A stretch of DNA of 64,000 nt, taken from JAMLHH01 sp037189845 (GTDB lineage: Bacteria > Bacteroidota > Bacteroidia > Chitinophagales > JADIYW01). The stretch covers positions 1 through 64,000 of the forward strand of contig JBBCIS010000009.1 of the NCBI GenBank assembly GCA_037189845.1. Direction: 5' to 3'. This document shows, one piece after another, positions 8,300 through 16,756 of the stretch. The position numbers and the translations under genes are program-made. Numbering within the stretch: the stretch's first letter is position 1; the number at the start of each line of letters is the position of its first letter. The notes under the pieces are model-generated. The model was given only the letters and a program-made list of their open reading frames with translations, had not been told where the DNA came from and did no database searches.

Positions 8300-9703
8300 T
8301 TAACTATGGATAGAGCGATTATCTGTAGCTGCCAGACAAGCTTCCTTTATTGCTTCTGAATAGGTCGGGTGTGCGTGGCTCATGCGGGCAATATCTTCTG
8401 CACTGGCACGATATTCCATAGCGACTACCCCTTCTGCTATCAGGTCTGCAGCTCTCGCTCCGATAATGTGTACACCTAAAATTTCATCTGTAGCTTTATC
8501 TGCAATGATTTTTACTGAACCGTCAATATCACCGCTTGCTCTTGAACGTCCTAATGCACGGAATGGAAAAGATCCTGTTTTGTACTCTCGTCCGGAATCT
8601 TTCAATTCTCTTTCGGTATATCCCACTCCTGCTACTTCCGGCCATGTATATACCACTCCCGGAATCAGCTTATAATTAATATGTGGTTTTTGTCCCGCAA
8701 TTGTTTCTGCAACAAAAACTCCTTCTTCTTCAGCTTTGTGTGCCAGCATCGCACCCTGAATGACATCACCTATAGCATATATTCCTTTGACGGATGTTTC
8801 CAGATGTTCATTGACAGGAATCTGACCGAGCTTGTTCGTCTCAATACCGATTTTTTCCAACCCTAATCCATCTGTATATGGCCTTCTTCCTACAGCTACC
8901 AGACAATATTCTGCCTCAAAAGATACTTCTTCGTTCTTTTTATTGAGTGCTTTTACTGTTACACTGTTTTCAGTGGCTTCGACAGCTGTTACTTTATGGC
9001 TAAGATTAAATTTGAAACCTTGTTTTTTCAGGACTCTTTGTAATTCTTTACCCAAATCATCATCCATTCCCGGAATAATTCTGTCCAGATATTCTACAAC
9101 TGTCACTTCTGTACCAATTCTGGAATAAACAGATCCCAACTCTAAACCAATCACTCCGCCACCGATAACGATCAGGCTCTTAGGTTGTTCTTGCAGACTC
9201 AATGCTTCTGTAGATGTGATGATACGTTTTTTATCGATATTGATAAAAGGTAAAGATGAAGGTTTGGATCCCGTCGCGATGATAATATTTTCTCCCTGAA
9301 TAGAAGTTTTTTCACCGCTTGCCAATGCAATTGAGATGGTTTTATTGTCTTCAAAAGAAGCTACTCCCTGATACGGAGTAATTTTATTTTTCTTCATCAG
9401 GAAGTCAATACCGGCAGTATTTGCTTTGACGACCTCACCTTTTCTCTCAATCATACGACCAAAATCCAGCTTTACATCACTCACACTGATCCCGTGATCT
9501 GCAAGGTTTTTCACTGTATTGTGGTAATGCTCAGAGGAGTCCAGCAATGCCTTGGATGGAATACAGCCTAAATTCAGACATGTACCTCCCATAGTCGGAT
9601 ATTTTTCTACAATTGCTGTTTTTTTGCCTAACTGAGCTGCTCTGATCGCTGCTACATAACCTCCGGGTCCACTGCCAATGACAATGACGTCGTATTTTTC
9701 CAT
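8300..9703 (-). CDS. lpdA: Dihydrolipoyl dehydrogenase (E3)
   Basis: 467 residues, full length. A class I pyridine-nucleotide disulfide oxidoreductase with FAD motif GSGPGG at 10-15, redox disulfide C42/C47 in GGTCLNLGCIPSK, NAD motif IGGGVIGLELGS, and the C-terminal HAHPTYSE with the catalytic His. It reoxidises dihydrolipoamide in the 2-oxoacid dehydrogenase complexes and glycine cleavage. It is transcribed alone from a TAACTTTG box at 9745-9752; no E1 or E2 genes are in this window. Confidence 0.97.
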   Translation of the reverse strand: MEKYDVIVIGSGPGGYVAAIRAAQLGKKTAIVEKYPTMGGTCLNLGCIPSKALLDSSEHYHNTVKNLADHGISVSDVKLDFGRMIERKGEVVKANTAGIDFLMKKNKITPYQGVASFEDNKTISIALASGEKTSIQGENIIIATGSKPSSLPFINIDKKRIITSTEALSLQEQPKSLIVIGGGVIGLELGSVYSRIGTEVTVVEYLDRIIPGMDDDLGKELQRVLKKQGFKFNLSHKVTAVEATENSVTVKALNKKNEEVSFEAEYCLVAVGRRPYTDGLGLEKIGIETNKLGQIPVNEHLETSVKGIYAIGDVIQGAMLAHKAEEEGVFVAETIAGQKPHINYKLIPGVVYTWPEVAGVGYTERELKDSGREYKTGSFPFRALGRSRASGDIDGSVKIIADKATDEILGVHIIGARAADLIAEGVVAMEYRASAEDIARMSHAHPTYSEAIKEACLAATDNRSIHS

Positions 9704-9744
9704 AAGTATATTTTAAATTGAAATAGTCATTTTAACAATGTACT

Positions 9745-9752
9745 CAAAGTTA
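9745..9752 (-). promoter_or_regulatory. -7 box of lpd
   Basis: TAACTTTG on the minus strand matches TAnnTTTG; the predicted leader is about 35 nt. No clear -33 TTTG was seen. Confidence 0.45.
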
Positions 9753-9861
9753 GACAGATAGAACTAAAATATGTTCACCACATAGTTCTAAAACTTATAA
9801 AATCCGAACTATGTAACATTGAGTGCATTTTTAGCCTGCATCTCAAACAAAACCAATATGC

Positions 9862-10791
9862 TTATTTATACTGGATTGTAATTTCCAGAATAGATGAGAT
9901 AGGAATATGGTCGGATAAATCTTCACCTCCTCTCTGAAACTCAGCTTTCGGTTTTTGATAATCCAATAGTTTAAACTTCACCTGATCATTGGACCTGTAG
10001 AAAATTTTATCCACTGTCTCACATACTCCTGATGACGGATCATCACAATCTGTCAATGCTTCTGAACCTTTCACCGGATATACTCCTCCTCTCGCTCTTT
10101 CTATCCATGTATCTGTAAAACCTAACTGTGAATATATTTCCAAAGTATCTACGGCTCTTGTATACCTGCTGTTGAAATCTCCTAAAATAATCACTGGTCT
10201 GTCAGCAGAATTGTCTCTTACATACTCAAACATCTGAATCAGATTTGCTCTTCTTGACTCATAGTCTTTTTGATCAGATCCTGCATTGGCATGTATATTA
10301 TAGACATCAATTTTCACTCCGTCTACAATTTCTACCTGGGAATAGGAAAATCCTTTCGGAGTCAGGCAATCCGCTCCGTTACACTTTTCCCATTTAAATC
10401 TTTTCAGATCTGATATTTTGTAATCCGAAAGTAAATTCAATCCATCACCAAACGGAACAGGACCTTTCCATTGTGTTTTGTACTTATGCTTTGCTGTACC
10501 GTACAAAAAATGGTTATAATTAAAGTCTTCCTGAACTGCTACCAGACTATAGTTGTTCAACCGTCTTCCTATTTCTGATGTATTATGTACCGGATCTCCA
10601 CTGGATATACCCTGAGGTAGTCCCGCTACATTCAGTGTAATTACTGAAACTGTATCAATATACGGATAAGTAATCACGGGAACTTCCGGCTCTTCAGGAA
10701 TGATAATATGCTCATCCGGATCTTTATCTTTTTTACAGCCTATTGTAAATAGTAAAGCAGCAGAAAACAAAATTGTCCATACTTTGTTCAT
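9862..10791 (-). CDS. Endonuclease/exonuclease/phosphatase family lipoprotein
   Basis: 309 residues. Signal peptide with lipobox FTIGC (Cys19) followed by KKDKD. The EEP (DNase I-like) fold is marked by VAVQEDFNYN (Mg-binding Glu), ILGDFNSRYT and the C-terminal DLSDHIPIS with catalytic Asp-His. EEP enzymes hydrolyse phosphodiesters or phosphomonoesters of nucleic acids, inositides or sphingomyelin; the substrate here is not clear. It has its own promoter box and is insulated from the upstream FKBP gene by two terminators. A second EEP protein is encoded at 61743-63836. Confidence 0.85.
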   Translation of the reverse strand: MNKVWTILFSAALLFTIGCKKDKDPDEHIIIPEEPEVPVITYPYIDTVSVITLNVAGLPQGISSGDPVHNTSEIGRRLNNYSLVAVQEDFNYNHFLYGTAKHKYKTQWKGPVPFGDGLNLLSDYKISDLKRFKWEKCNGADCLTPKGFSYSQVEIVDGVKIDVYNIHANAGSDQKDYESRRANLIQMFEYVRDNSADRPVIILGDFNSRYTRAVDTLEIYSQLGFTDTWIERARGGVYPVKGSEALTDCDDPSSGVCETVDKIFYRSNDQVKFKLLDYQKPKAEFQRGGEDLSDHIPISSILEITIQYK

Positions 10792-10814
10792 CTAATTTTC
10801 ATTTTATATCCAAA

Positions 10815-10822
10815 CAAATATA
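10815..10822 (-). promoter_or_regulatory. -7 box of EEP lipoprotein gene
   Basis: TATATTTG on the minus strand, 23 nt before the ATG; the -33 region is weak. Confidence 0.4.
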
Positions 10823-10884
10823 TTGATTCGACATTAAAATATTACTGATATTAGATTTCAAAACCAGATTTAGTCTAAAAAATA

Positions 10885-10920
10885 AACCGGATAACAATTT
10901 TTACATTGATCTATCCGGTT
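10885..10920 (-). terminator. Second hairpin downstream of FKBP gene
   Basis: AACCGGATA pairs perfectly with TATCCGGTT (9 bp), followed on the minus strand by TTATTTTTTAG. It acts in tandem with the terminator at 10926-10952. Confidence 0.6.
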
Positions 10921-10925
10921 ATTTA

Positions 10926-10952
10926 ATAAAAAAGAGGTCACAAGGACCTCTT
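10926..10952 (-). terminator. Rho-independent terminator of FKBP gene
   Basis: On the minus strand, AAGAGGTC CTTGT GACCTCTT followed by TTTTATT: 8-bp stem, 5-nt loop and T-tract, about 25 nt after the stop. Confidence 0.85.
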
Positions 10953-10975
10953 AAATATTTTGTCTGCTTAGGAAA

Positions 10976-11944
10976 TTATTTTACTTCCAGCACTTCTATA
11001 TCGAATAATAAGACTGAATTTGGTTTAATGATGCCACCTGCTCCTCTTTCACCGTATGCAAGCGTAGAAGGAATAATCAACGTTCCTTTACCACCAACTT
11101 TAAATAAAGGTAAACCTTGTTCCCATCCCTGAATTACTCTGTTTTCGCCTACGGGAACAGGAAATGGCTGATCTCTGTCTTTAGAAGAATCGAATTTTGT
11201 ACCATCCAACAATTTTCCGGTATAGTGAACGACAGCTGTATTACCTGGTTGCACCTGTGCACCTGTACCTTCTTCAGTCATATAATATGCTAAGCCGGAA
11301 GGTAGGTATTGTACTTTTAAATTGTTATCGGCAACATATTTTTCAATTGTAGCTTTGTCAACTTTAGCGTGCTCTGCACGTCTTGCATCAGCTTCTGCCT
11401 GCATTTTTAGTTGTAAAGCTTTTTGACGTTCCATATAGGTTGCTCTGTCCATAGACTCAACAATTTCTATATCAAAAGCCAATGGAGCATTTGGTGGGAT
11501 AACTCCTCCTGCACCATTTTCTCCATAAGCGAGGCTGGAAGGAAGGAAAATCGTACCTTTTCCTCCTACTTTGAATAGCGGAATACCCTTTTCCCAACCT
11601 TGAATGACCTGGCCAATTCCAATCTGGAAAGTGATAGGCTCATTTCGGTCAATGGATGAATCGAATTTATTTCCATTCAATAATTTACCTGTATAGTGGA
11701 CAGAGACATAGTCTTCAGCATTTACCTGCGCACCGGTTCCGGGTACATCTACAATGTAATAAATTCCTTCCGGTGAAACTTTTACATTGTATAGTTTTTT
11801 TTCTTTGAGGTGCGCTTCAATTTGAGCATCTCTTTTCGGAGCTGCTTCGAAAGTTTTTTCCATGATTTGTGCTGTTTGAGCTTGTGTTGTAATGGTAGCT
11901 GCTGAACATAGCATCCAACCGCTTATAGTTAAAATCTTTTTCAT
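10976..11944 (-). CDS. FKBP-type peptidyl-prolyl isomerase with two FKBP domains
   Basis: 322 residues with a Sec signal peptide (MKKILTISGWML...TTQAQ), so periplasmic or outer-membrane associated. Two FKBP domains, about 60-165 and 210-320, each carry VHYTGKLL, FDSS, VIQGWE, LFKVGGKG and LAYGE..AGG, the prolyl-isomerase core. They are separated by a charged helical linker with an EADARRAEHAK segment. The domains are clearly duplicated from each other. It probably helps fold exported proteins. Single gene, flanked by strong terminators. Confidence 0.93.
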   Translation of the reverse strand: MKKILTISGWMLCSAATITTQAQTAQIMEKTFEAAPKRDAQIEAHLKEKKLYNVKVSPEGIYYIVDVPGTGAQVNAEDYVSVHYTGKLLNGNKFDSSIDRNEPITFQIGIGQVIQGWEKGIPLFKVGGKGTIFLPSSLAYGENGAGGVIPPNAPLAFDIEIVESMDRATYMERQKALQLKMQAEADARRAEHAKVDKATIEKYVADNNLKVQYLPSGLAYYMTEEGTGAQVQPGNTAVVHYTGKLLDGTKFDSSKDRDQPFPVPVGENRVIQGWEQGLPLFKVGGKGTLIIPSTLAYGERGAGGIIKPNSVLLFDIEVLEVK

Positions 11945-12017
11945 AAATCAATTCTGTAGTTTGTTGTGAAAATAGTACTTATAAAATAATTTTATTAACA
12001 AATTCCAAACATTGTAC

Positions 12018-12049
12018 CAAAAAATAAAGGTGCACATCTCTGTACACCT
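12018..12049 (-). terminator. Terminator of the phosphate/thioesterase operon
   Basis: On the minus strand, AGGTGTAC AGAGAT GTGCACCT followed by TTATTTTTTGG, directly after the thioesterase stop. Confidence 0.8.
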
Positions 12050-12056
12050 GATTTTA

Positions 12057-12476
12057 CTATTGTAATTTTTCTATTATTAATTCCTTCAGATGGTCTGGTA
12101 TTTTTATGCTCTTCTGGGCTATGGGATCAGCACATACCATGATGCCTTGTCCGTTGGCAACGATCTTTCCAGTGGATTTTATCAGAATCTGATGTTCCAC
12201 AACAATGCTGCTGTTTCCTACAGATACCAGCCCACACTGAGCAATGACAGTTTCAGGATAATGAATAGAGTTCAGAAAATTGCACTCAATTTTTGCTAAT
12301 ACAACAAATATTTTTGCTTTTTCAAACTCTTCCCAAATACCGCATGCATTCATCATATGAACCCTGGCTGATTCAAAATACCGGATAAACATCACGTTAT
12401 TGACATGGCCCAGAGCATCCTGGTCGCCCCAGTGAACATTGATCTCTACAGGGTAAAGAAATTTAATTTCTGACAT
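12057..12476 (-). CDS. Acyl-CoA thioesterase, 4HBT hotdog family
   Basis: 139 residues, a typical single hotdog domain. The signature GDQDALGHVNNVMFIRYFE (about 17-35) contains the catalytic Asp of the YbgC/FcbC type of acyl-CoA thioesterases. It hydrolyses a cytoplasmic acyl-CoA thioester of unknown identity. It starts 2 nt after the stop of the phosphate transporter gene and is the last gene of that operon, with a terminator just behind. The link with phosphate transport is unexplained. Confidence 0.88.
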   Translation of the reverse strand: MSEIKFLYPVEINVHWGDQDALGHVNNVMFIRYFESARVHMMNACGIWEEFEKAKIFVVLAKIECNFLNSIHYPETVIAQCGLVSVGNSSIVVEHQILIKSTGKIVANGQGIMVCADPIAQKSIKIPDHLKELIIEKLQ

Positions 12477-12477
12477 T

Positions 12478-13545
12478 TTAAAACAGGATAACGATATAAT
12501 AGACTAATGCAGCAATGACAGCACTGACCGGTATTGTCAATACCCACGCCCAGACCAGATTAATGGTAATACCCCATCTCACTGCTGATACACGTTTTGT
12601 CATACCTACCCCTATGATTGCACCGGTAATTGTATGAGTCGTAGATACAGGAATTCCCAAAAACTCAGAAAGATACAATGTTATTGCACCTGCACTTTCA
12701 GCAGTTACACCTTCAAGCGGAGTTACTTTGGTAATTTTGGTTCCCATCGTTTTTACGATTTTCCATCCACCGCTCAATGTACCTAAACCGATCACCAGGA
12801 AGCTTGTAAATGGCACCCACGCCCATTCATTGACAAACAGATTAAATCTATCCGTTGATTCTACCCAGTGAGGATGACCTTCCGATACATGATAGAAGAT
12901 AACAGCAGCTCCGATGATACCCATTACTTTTTGAGCATCATTACCTCCGTGTCCTAATGAAAAAAGTGCTGAGGATACGAGCTGTAGCTTTTTAAACCAT
13001 TTGTCGGCTCTGGCAGGATTACTCTTTTTGAATAAATTAATGATAATCACTGTAATGATAAAGGCCATAAGCATACCTATCAAAGGTGCCATGAAAATGA
13101 AAATAAATACAGGTATTACTTTAATATAGTTAATGACATGTACACCTCCTTCTCCTGAAAAACCACCGGCATGTGCTAATGCGGCTCCCATAAAACCACC
13201 TAACAGCGTATGTGATGAACTGGATGGAATGCCATACCACCAGGTGATCAGATTCCAGGTGATAGCAGCAATTAATCCGGACAGAATAACTTCCAGAGTA
13301 ATGAAGTTTTCATGAACCGATTTTGCAATGGTATTTCCTACTTTAAATTCTCCGATTAAATATTTGGAAATAAAGAATGCTACGAAGTTGAAGAATGCTG
13401 CCCAAAGTACTGCCTGAAATGGTGTCAGCACTTTTGTAGAAACAATGGTAGCAATTGAATTGGCTGAGTCGTGAAACCCGTTGATATAGTCAAATACCAA
13501 TGCCAGTACTATGATGATGACTAGTAGTATTGGTAAATCAAACAT
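12478..13545 (-). CDS. pit: Low-affinity inorganic phosphate transporter (PiT family)
   Basis: 355 residues, a multi-span membrane protein. The duplicated PiT signatures are present: DYINGFHDSANSIATIVST near the N-terminus and FSLGHGGNDAQKVMGI in the middle, plus GIPVSTTHTITGAI near the end. PiT carriers take up phosphate (as metal-phosphate or with H+/Na+). The upstream neighbour, separated by 20 nt, is the DUF47/PhoU-like partner, the usual bacterial pairing. Confidence 0.95.
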   Translation of the reverse strand: MFDLPILLVIIIVLALVFDYINGFHDSANSIATIVSTKVLTPFQAVLWAAFFNFVAFFISKYLIGEFKVGNTIAKSVHENFITLEVILSGLIAAITWNLITWWYGIPSSSSHTLLGGFMGAALAHAGGFSGEGGVHVINYIKVIPVFIFIFMAPLIGMLMAFIITVIIINLFKKSNPARADKWFKKLQLVSSALFSLGHGGNDAQKVMGIIGAAVIFYHVSEGHPHWVESTDRFNLFVNEWAWVPFTSFLVIGLGTLSGGWKIVKTMGTKITKVTPLEGVTAESAGAITLYLSEFLGIPVSTTHTITGAIIGVGMTKRVSAVRWGITINLVWAWVLTIPVSAVIAALVYYIVILF

Positions 13546-13565
13546 AAGATAGAAATCTTAAAAGG

Positions 13566-14213
13566 TTATGAGTATTTGATTAAGATTGTCTCAATGACAT
13601 TGCTGACATCTTCACATTTATCTGTAGCTGTTTCCATTAGCTGGTATAGCTCACGTTTTTTAATGAGAAGCTTAATATCATTCTCATGCTCAAACAATTT
13701 TTCCACTCCTAAATCATATACATCATCAGCCTGATTTTCAATACTGTTGATTCGTACCAACGCATTGCTGATTTCTGTAGATTTATTCATATTTCGCAAT
13801 TCATTGACAATGATCTGCACCTGCTCACAACCTAATTTAATGAGCTCTGACATCTTCTGGATAGCACTGTCATTAGGATTGATTTTGTATAACATGATTT
13901 TTTTAGAACATGCATGTATGTAATCAGCCACATCGTCCAAAGCAGTTGCTAAGTAGTGAATATCTTCTCTGTCAAAAGGAGTAATAAAGTTTTGGCTGAG
14001 CTCTACAAAAATTTTATGCGTAAGAGTGTCGTTCTCATGTTCAAGATCTTCAATTCTAAGAGCAATTGCAGCTCTCTCATCTACATTTGAGTTTCCTACC
14101 ATTTCATCAATGAGCTTACCCATTGTATAGACATTAGCCCCCATTTGCTCAAATAAAAGGAAGAATACTTTGTCTTTAGGGAGGAAATTTTTGACAAGAT
14201 CATTTAAAAACAT
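13566..14213 (-). CDS. DUF47 family PhoU-like protein
   Basis: 215 residues, all-helical, with the ALRIEDLEHENDTLTHKI segment (about 47-64) and a second similar helical repeat typical of the TIGR00153/DUF47 family, structurally related to PhoU and often metal-binding through E/D-rich helices. It is probably a cytoplasmic regulator or accessory of the Pit transporter. First gene of the DUF47-pit-thioesterase operon, with a TAACTTTG box 17 nt upstream of the ATG. Confidence 0.92.
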   Translation of the reverse strand: MFLNDLVKNFLPKDKVFFLLFEQMGANVYTMGKLIDEMVGNSNVDERAAIALRIEDLEHENDTLTHKIFVELSQNFITPFDREDIHYLATALDDVADYIHACSKKIMLYKINPNDSAIQKMSELIKLGCEQVQIIVNELRNMNKSTEISNALVRINSIENQADDVYDLGVEKLFEHENDIKLLIKKRELYQLMETATDKCEDVSNVIETILIKYS

Positions 14214-14776
14214 ACTTGTAATTTGTATACAAAGTTAAGTTTTTGAGTTTTTAAATATTATAGTTCTCCTTTCTAAAATTTGGTTTTTATCAATACTTAA
14301 TAGAAAATGTGGACAAGTAAAGAATTGTCAATCAGGGTTTATTAGTTCGTTATACACAGGTGAAAATAATGTGTACAATTGTGAATTTAGCATGAAAATA
14401 AACGGGTAGTGACGTGTTTACACTATAATGGGCTCATATAGTACTTTAGAAAATTTTAAAAAACTGACAATCTGAGGAATAAAATTTTAAAGAAGTCATC
14501 CATTCGATGGAGACAGACTTTTCAAAAATTATCACATACAAGGTATAATGATTTTGATTACTCTGTTGTGAAGGTGTATAATTTTTTTCGGTACAGATCA
14601 GATCCTAAGAGGAGTAAATTAGCAATGCTCAATATGCAGCACTTCCATTTTGTTCCTTGATCATGAGTGATAGCTTTTTTTGTCAGAATCATGATTTAGC
14701 TTATTATAATCCTTGTACAAATAACTATAACCACAATTCTGACAATGGATAAATATTTGACCTTCCATCAAAGCTA
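14214..14776. other. Gene-poor intergenic region
   Basis: AT-rich, with no supported coding frame. Its right end next to the DUF47 gene carries the operon -7 box TAACTTTG (14230-14237). A 10-bp inverted repeat TTGTCAGAAT (14680-14689) / ATTCTGACAA (14736-14745) with a 46-nt loop lies just beyond the 3' end of the next gene, but no T-tract is placed to make it a terminator. A single TTATACACA at about 14350 is a lone DnaA-box-like match. Confidence 0.5.
14230..14237 (-). promoter_or_regulatory. -7 box of DUF47-pit operon
   Basis: TAACTTTG on the minus strand, a perfect TAnnTTTG, 17 nt from the ATG; predicted leader about 10 nt. Confidence 0.5.
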
Positions 14777-16312
14777 TTACTTTTTAAGTATGTTATAAGT
14801 TACAGACACAAAGAATGCGGGTTTATAGATATTGTCGTACTTGATTTCAGTATCAGCTTTGCTGATAAAGAGATAAGAACCATCTTCCTGTAGTTTAAGA
14901 TTAGAGGAGTTGAGCATATCCACTTTTACGAATGATATTCCGGCAGTTAAAACAACTCTGTTTTTTTCTGTAAAAAATAATGATCCTCCAAAATGAAAGC
15001 TCATATTACCATTAGTGGCAAGACCGGCACCGGTGGAAATTCCCATTCCTATGCGAGGAAAATTGGAATATGCGTGCAGTAATCCTCCTAATGAGTGTGT
15101 CAGCATATTTCTGTTTGTTGATTTCACCACTCCCGTATCTTGTCCAGCTTCGCTTTTAAGAATACGATATATAGGTGTATTACGGATATTCATAAAATAA
15201 CCTGAGCTAAAATTAACCTTCCACCCTCCTTTAGTATTGATAGTCAAAGGATTGAATTCATGTAATATTTTCCCATCTGATGACTTCAAAACAGGTTTCA
15301 ATTCAGTAGTTTCATCCAAAAGCTGAACTGCATCTGTATAATAGTCAAATTCTTCTTCTGTTATTTTGTGGTAAAGGTCTATTCCTTCATGAGATACATC
15401 AATAATTTTTTGACGGCTTTCTGTATCTAAAATCTTACTAATAATACTTCTCACCAGATTCATTTCATCAGCAAAAAATTTCTTTTGGCTATACTTTACA
15501 AGCCCACTGTCAATTTGTATAGATATTTTTCCATCATCGGATTTAAATACCCCTTTGACCAATACGGAATCCGAAATAGAAGACTTATTCAGTTCACTAT
15601 AAGTCTGCTCCAATGACGTATGTAATGCAGACAATTCAATTAATTTCTCGTATATATTTCTCTTTGCAAAATCATTGACTGAATCAGCATCATATACTGA
15701 TTTATAATCAAATAGTGTATTATCTTTTAAGACAGACTTGTTGATAAATACGTCATCACCTATCTGTTTCCAAAGTTTCTCTTTCAGAGCAGTATACTTC
15801 TGTATTTCAACATAGGCTTCATTAAACTTCTTAAGACTATCCTGAAATTGCTTAACTAAAGATTTTTCGTTTGTATTTTTTTTAATCTCTTTCGAAATTA
15901 TCGATATTAATTCTTCAGTCGCTTTCAGTTGTTTGTTTAAATTAGCCTTGAGTTTTAGGTTTGTTGAAGATTCATTTTTCATTACCTCTAATTCAGCTTT
16001 CAAATTGTTCAGAATATTTTCTAGATCAGTACCTTTCGGGTCTATATCTTGTAATTGACTAAAAATAGCGGGGACATCAAATTCAACAGAGGAGGATTTG
16101 ATATCAATGCTATCTTTTCTGACTTTGAAAGTATTGACATTTCTGATAAGAAATTTTATGCTGCTCCCTTTCTTCAGCTTTTGAGGAATCATATCTGAGC
16201 CATAGGGATTGATAATGATAAATTGCGATGTATCTTTCGTGCTACTACCATCTGATTTTGCAAATACTCCGCTATACAATGCAAGAAAAAATAATGTGAG
16301 AATCTTTTTCAT
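14777..16312 (-). CDS. Secreted coiled-coil protein with a possible C-terminal beta-barrel, unknown function
   Basis: 511 residues, not recognised. A clear signal peptide (MKKILTLFFLALYSGVFA) is followed by a beta-rich start, then a long Lys/Glu-rich helical stretch (about 85-260) likely to form coiled coils. The last 130 residues have alternating strands (IGMGISTGAGLATNGNMSFH, FFTEKNRVVLTAGISFVKVD, PAFFVSVTYNIL), resembling a small outer-membrane beta-barrel ending in a hydrophobic residue followed by Lys-Lys. It may be an outer-membrane protein with a periplasmic coiled coil. Isolated gene flanked by 560 and 440 bp of non-coding DNA. Confidence 0.7.
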   Translation of the reverse strand: MKKILTLFFLALYSGVFAKSDGSSTKDTSQFIIINPYGSDMIPQKLKKGSSIKFLIRNVNTFKVRKDSIDIKSSSVEFDVPAIFSQLQDIDPKGTDLENILNNLKAELEVMKNESSTNLKLKANLNKQLKATEELISIISKEIKKNTNEKSLVKQFQDSLKKFNEAYVEIQKYTALKEKLWKQIGDDVFINKSVLKDNTLFDYKSVYDADSVNDFAKRNIYEKLIELSALHTSLEQTYSELNKSSISDSVLVKGVFKSDDGKISIQIDSGLVKYSQKKFFADEMNLVRSIISKILDTESRQKIIDVSHEGIDLYHKITEEEFDYYTDAVQLLDETTELKPVLKSSDGKILHEFNPLTINTKGGWKVNFSSGYFMNIRNTPIYRILKSEAGQDTGVVKSTNRNMLTHSLGGLLHAYSNFPRIGMGISTGAGLATNGNMSFHFGGSLFFTEKNRVVLTAGISFVKVDMLNSSNLKLQEDGSYLFISKADTEIKYDNIYKPAFFVSVTYNILKK

Positions 16313-16756
16313 ACAATTTCTTTTTAAAATTTCTGCCTACTCTATTCCGTTTTCGGCATTCCGGTTATGAGTGTTTTTGTTGTGTCTGTCTTACAGATTA
16401 TAATTATTAAGCAGTTTTCTTATGTATAATTAAGGATTTAAGTATTATCATTCAAAAACACATTTTAAAAATTGTTATTATTTTAAAATGTCAAAATTTT
16501 TAATTAATCGTTGAAAAACAATATTTTACAATCCATTTCACATCTATTTTATTAAGATACTTGCTGATATCGTTGTTATGAGTTGAAGTACTCACTATTG
16601 AATATTTCCTGTCAGAATCTTTCTGTGGGTAAAGTCAAAGTAATGACACTAAAAGTTTTTCTAATGCGTATAACCAAAATTTAACCAAGCATCACATCAC
16701 ACACAACAAAAAAGGCGACTACTCTCGTAATCGCCTTTCGAATATTGTTCTGAAAA
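16313..16756. other. AT-rich intergenic region
   Basis: No coding frame supported. It contains the secDF terminator at its right end (16708-16738) and the unresolved promoter of the secreted coiled-coil gene at its left end; otherwise nothing recognised. Confidence 0.5.
16708..16738 (-). terminator. Rho-independent terminator of secDF
   Basis: On the minus strand GGCGATTAC GAGA GTAGTCGCC followed by TTTTTTG: 9-bp stem with a GAGA tetraloop, 16 nt after the stop. Confidence 0.9.

Noticed and set aside
14350..14358. TTATACACA, a DnaA-box-like sequence
   Set aside because: Only one copy, no cluster, no dnaA or dnaN nearby; not an origin.
14680..14745. 10-bp inverted repeat as terminator
   Set aside because: Loop is 46 nt and no T-tract lies on the correct side.
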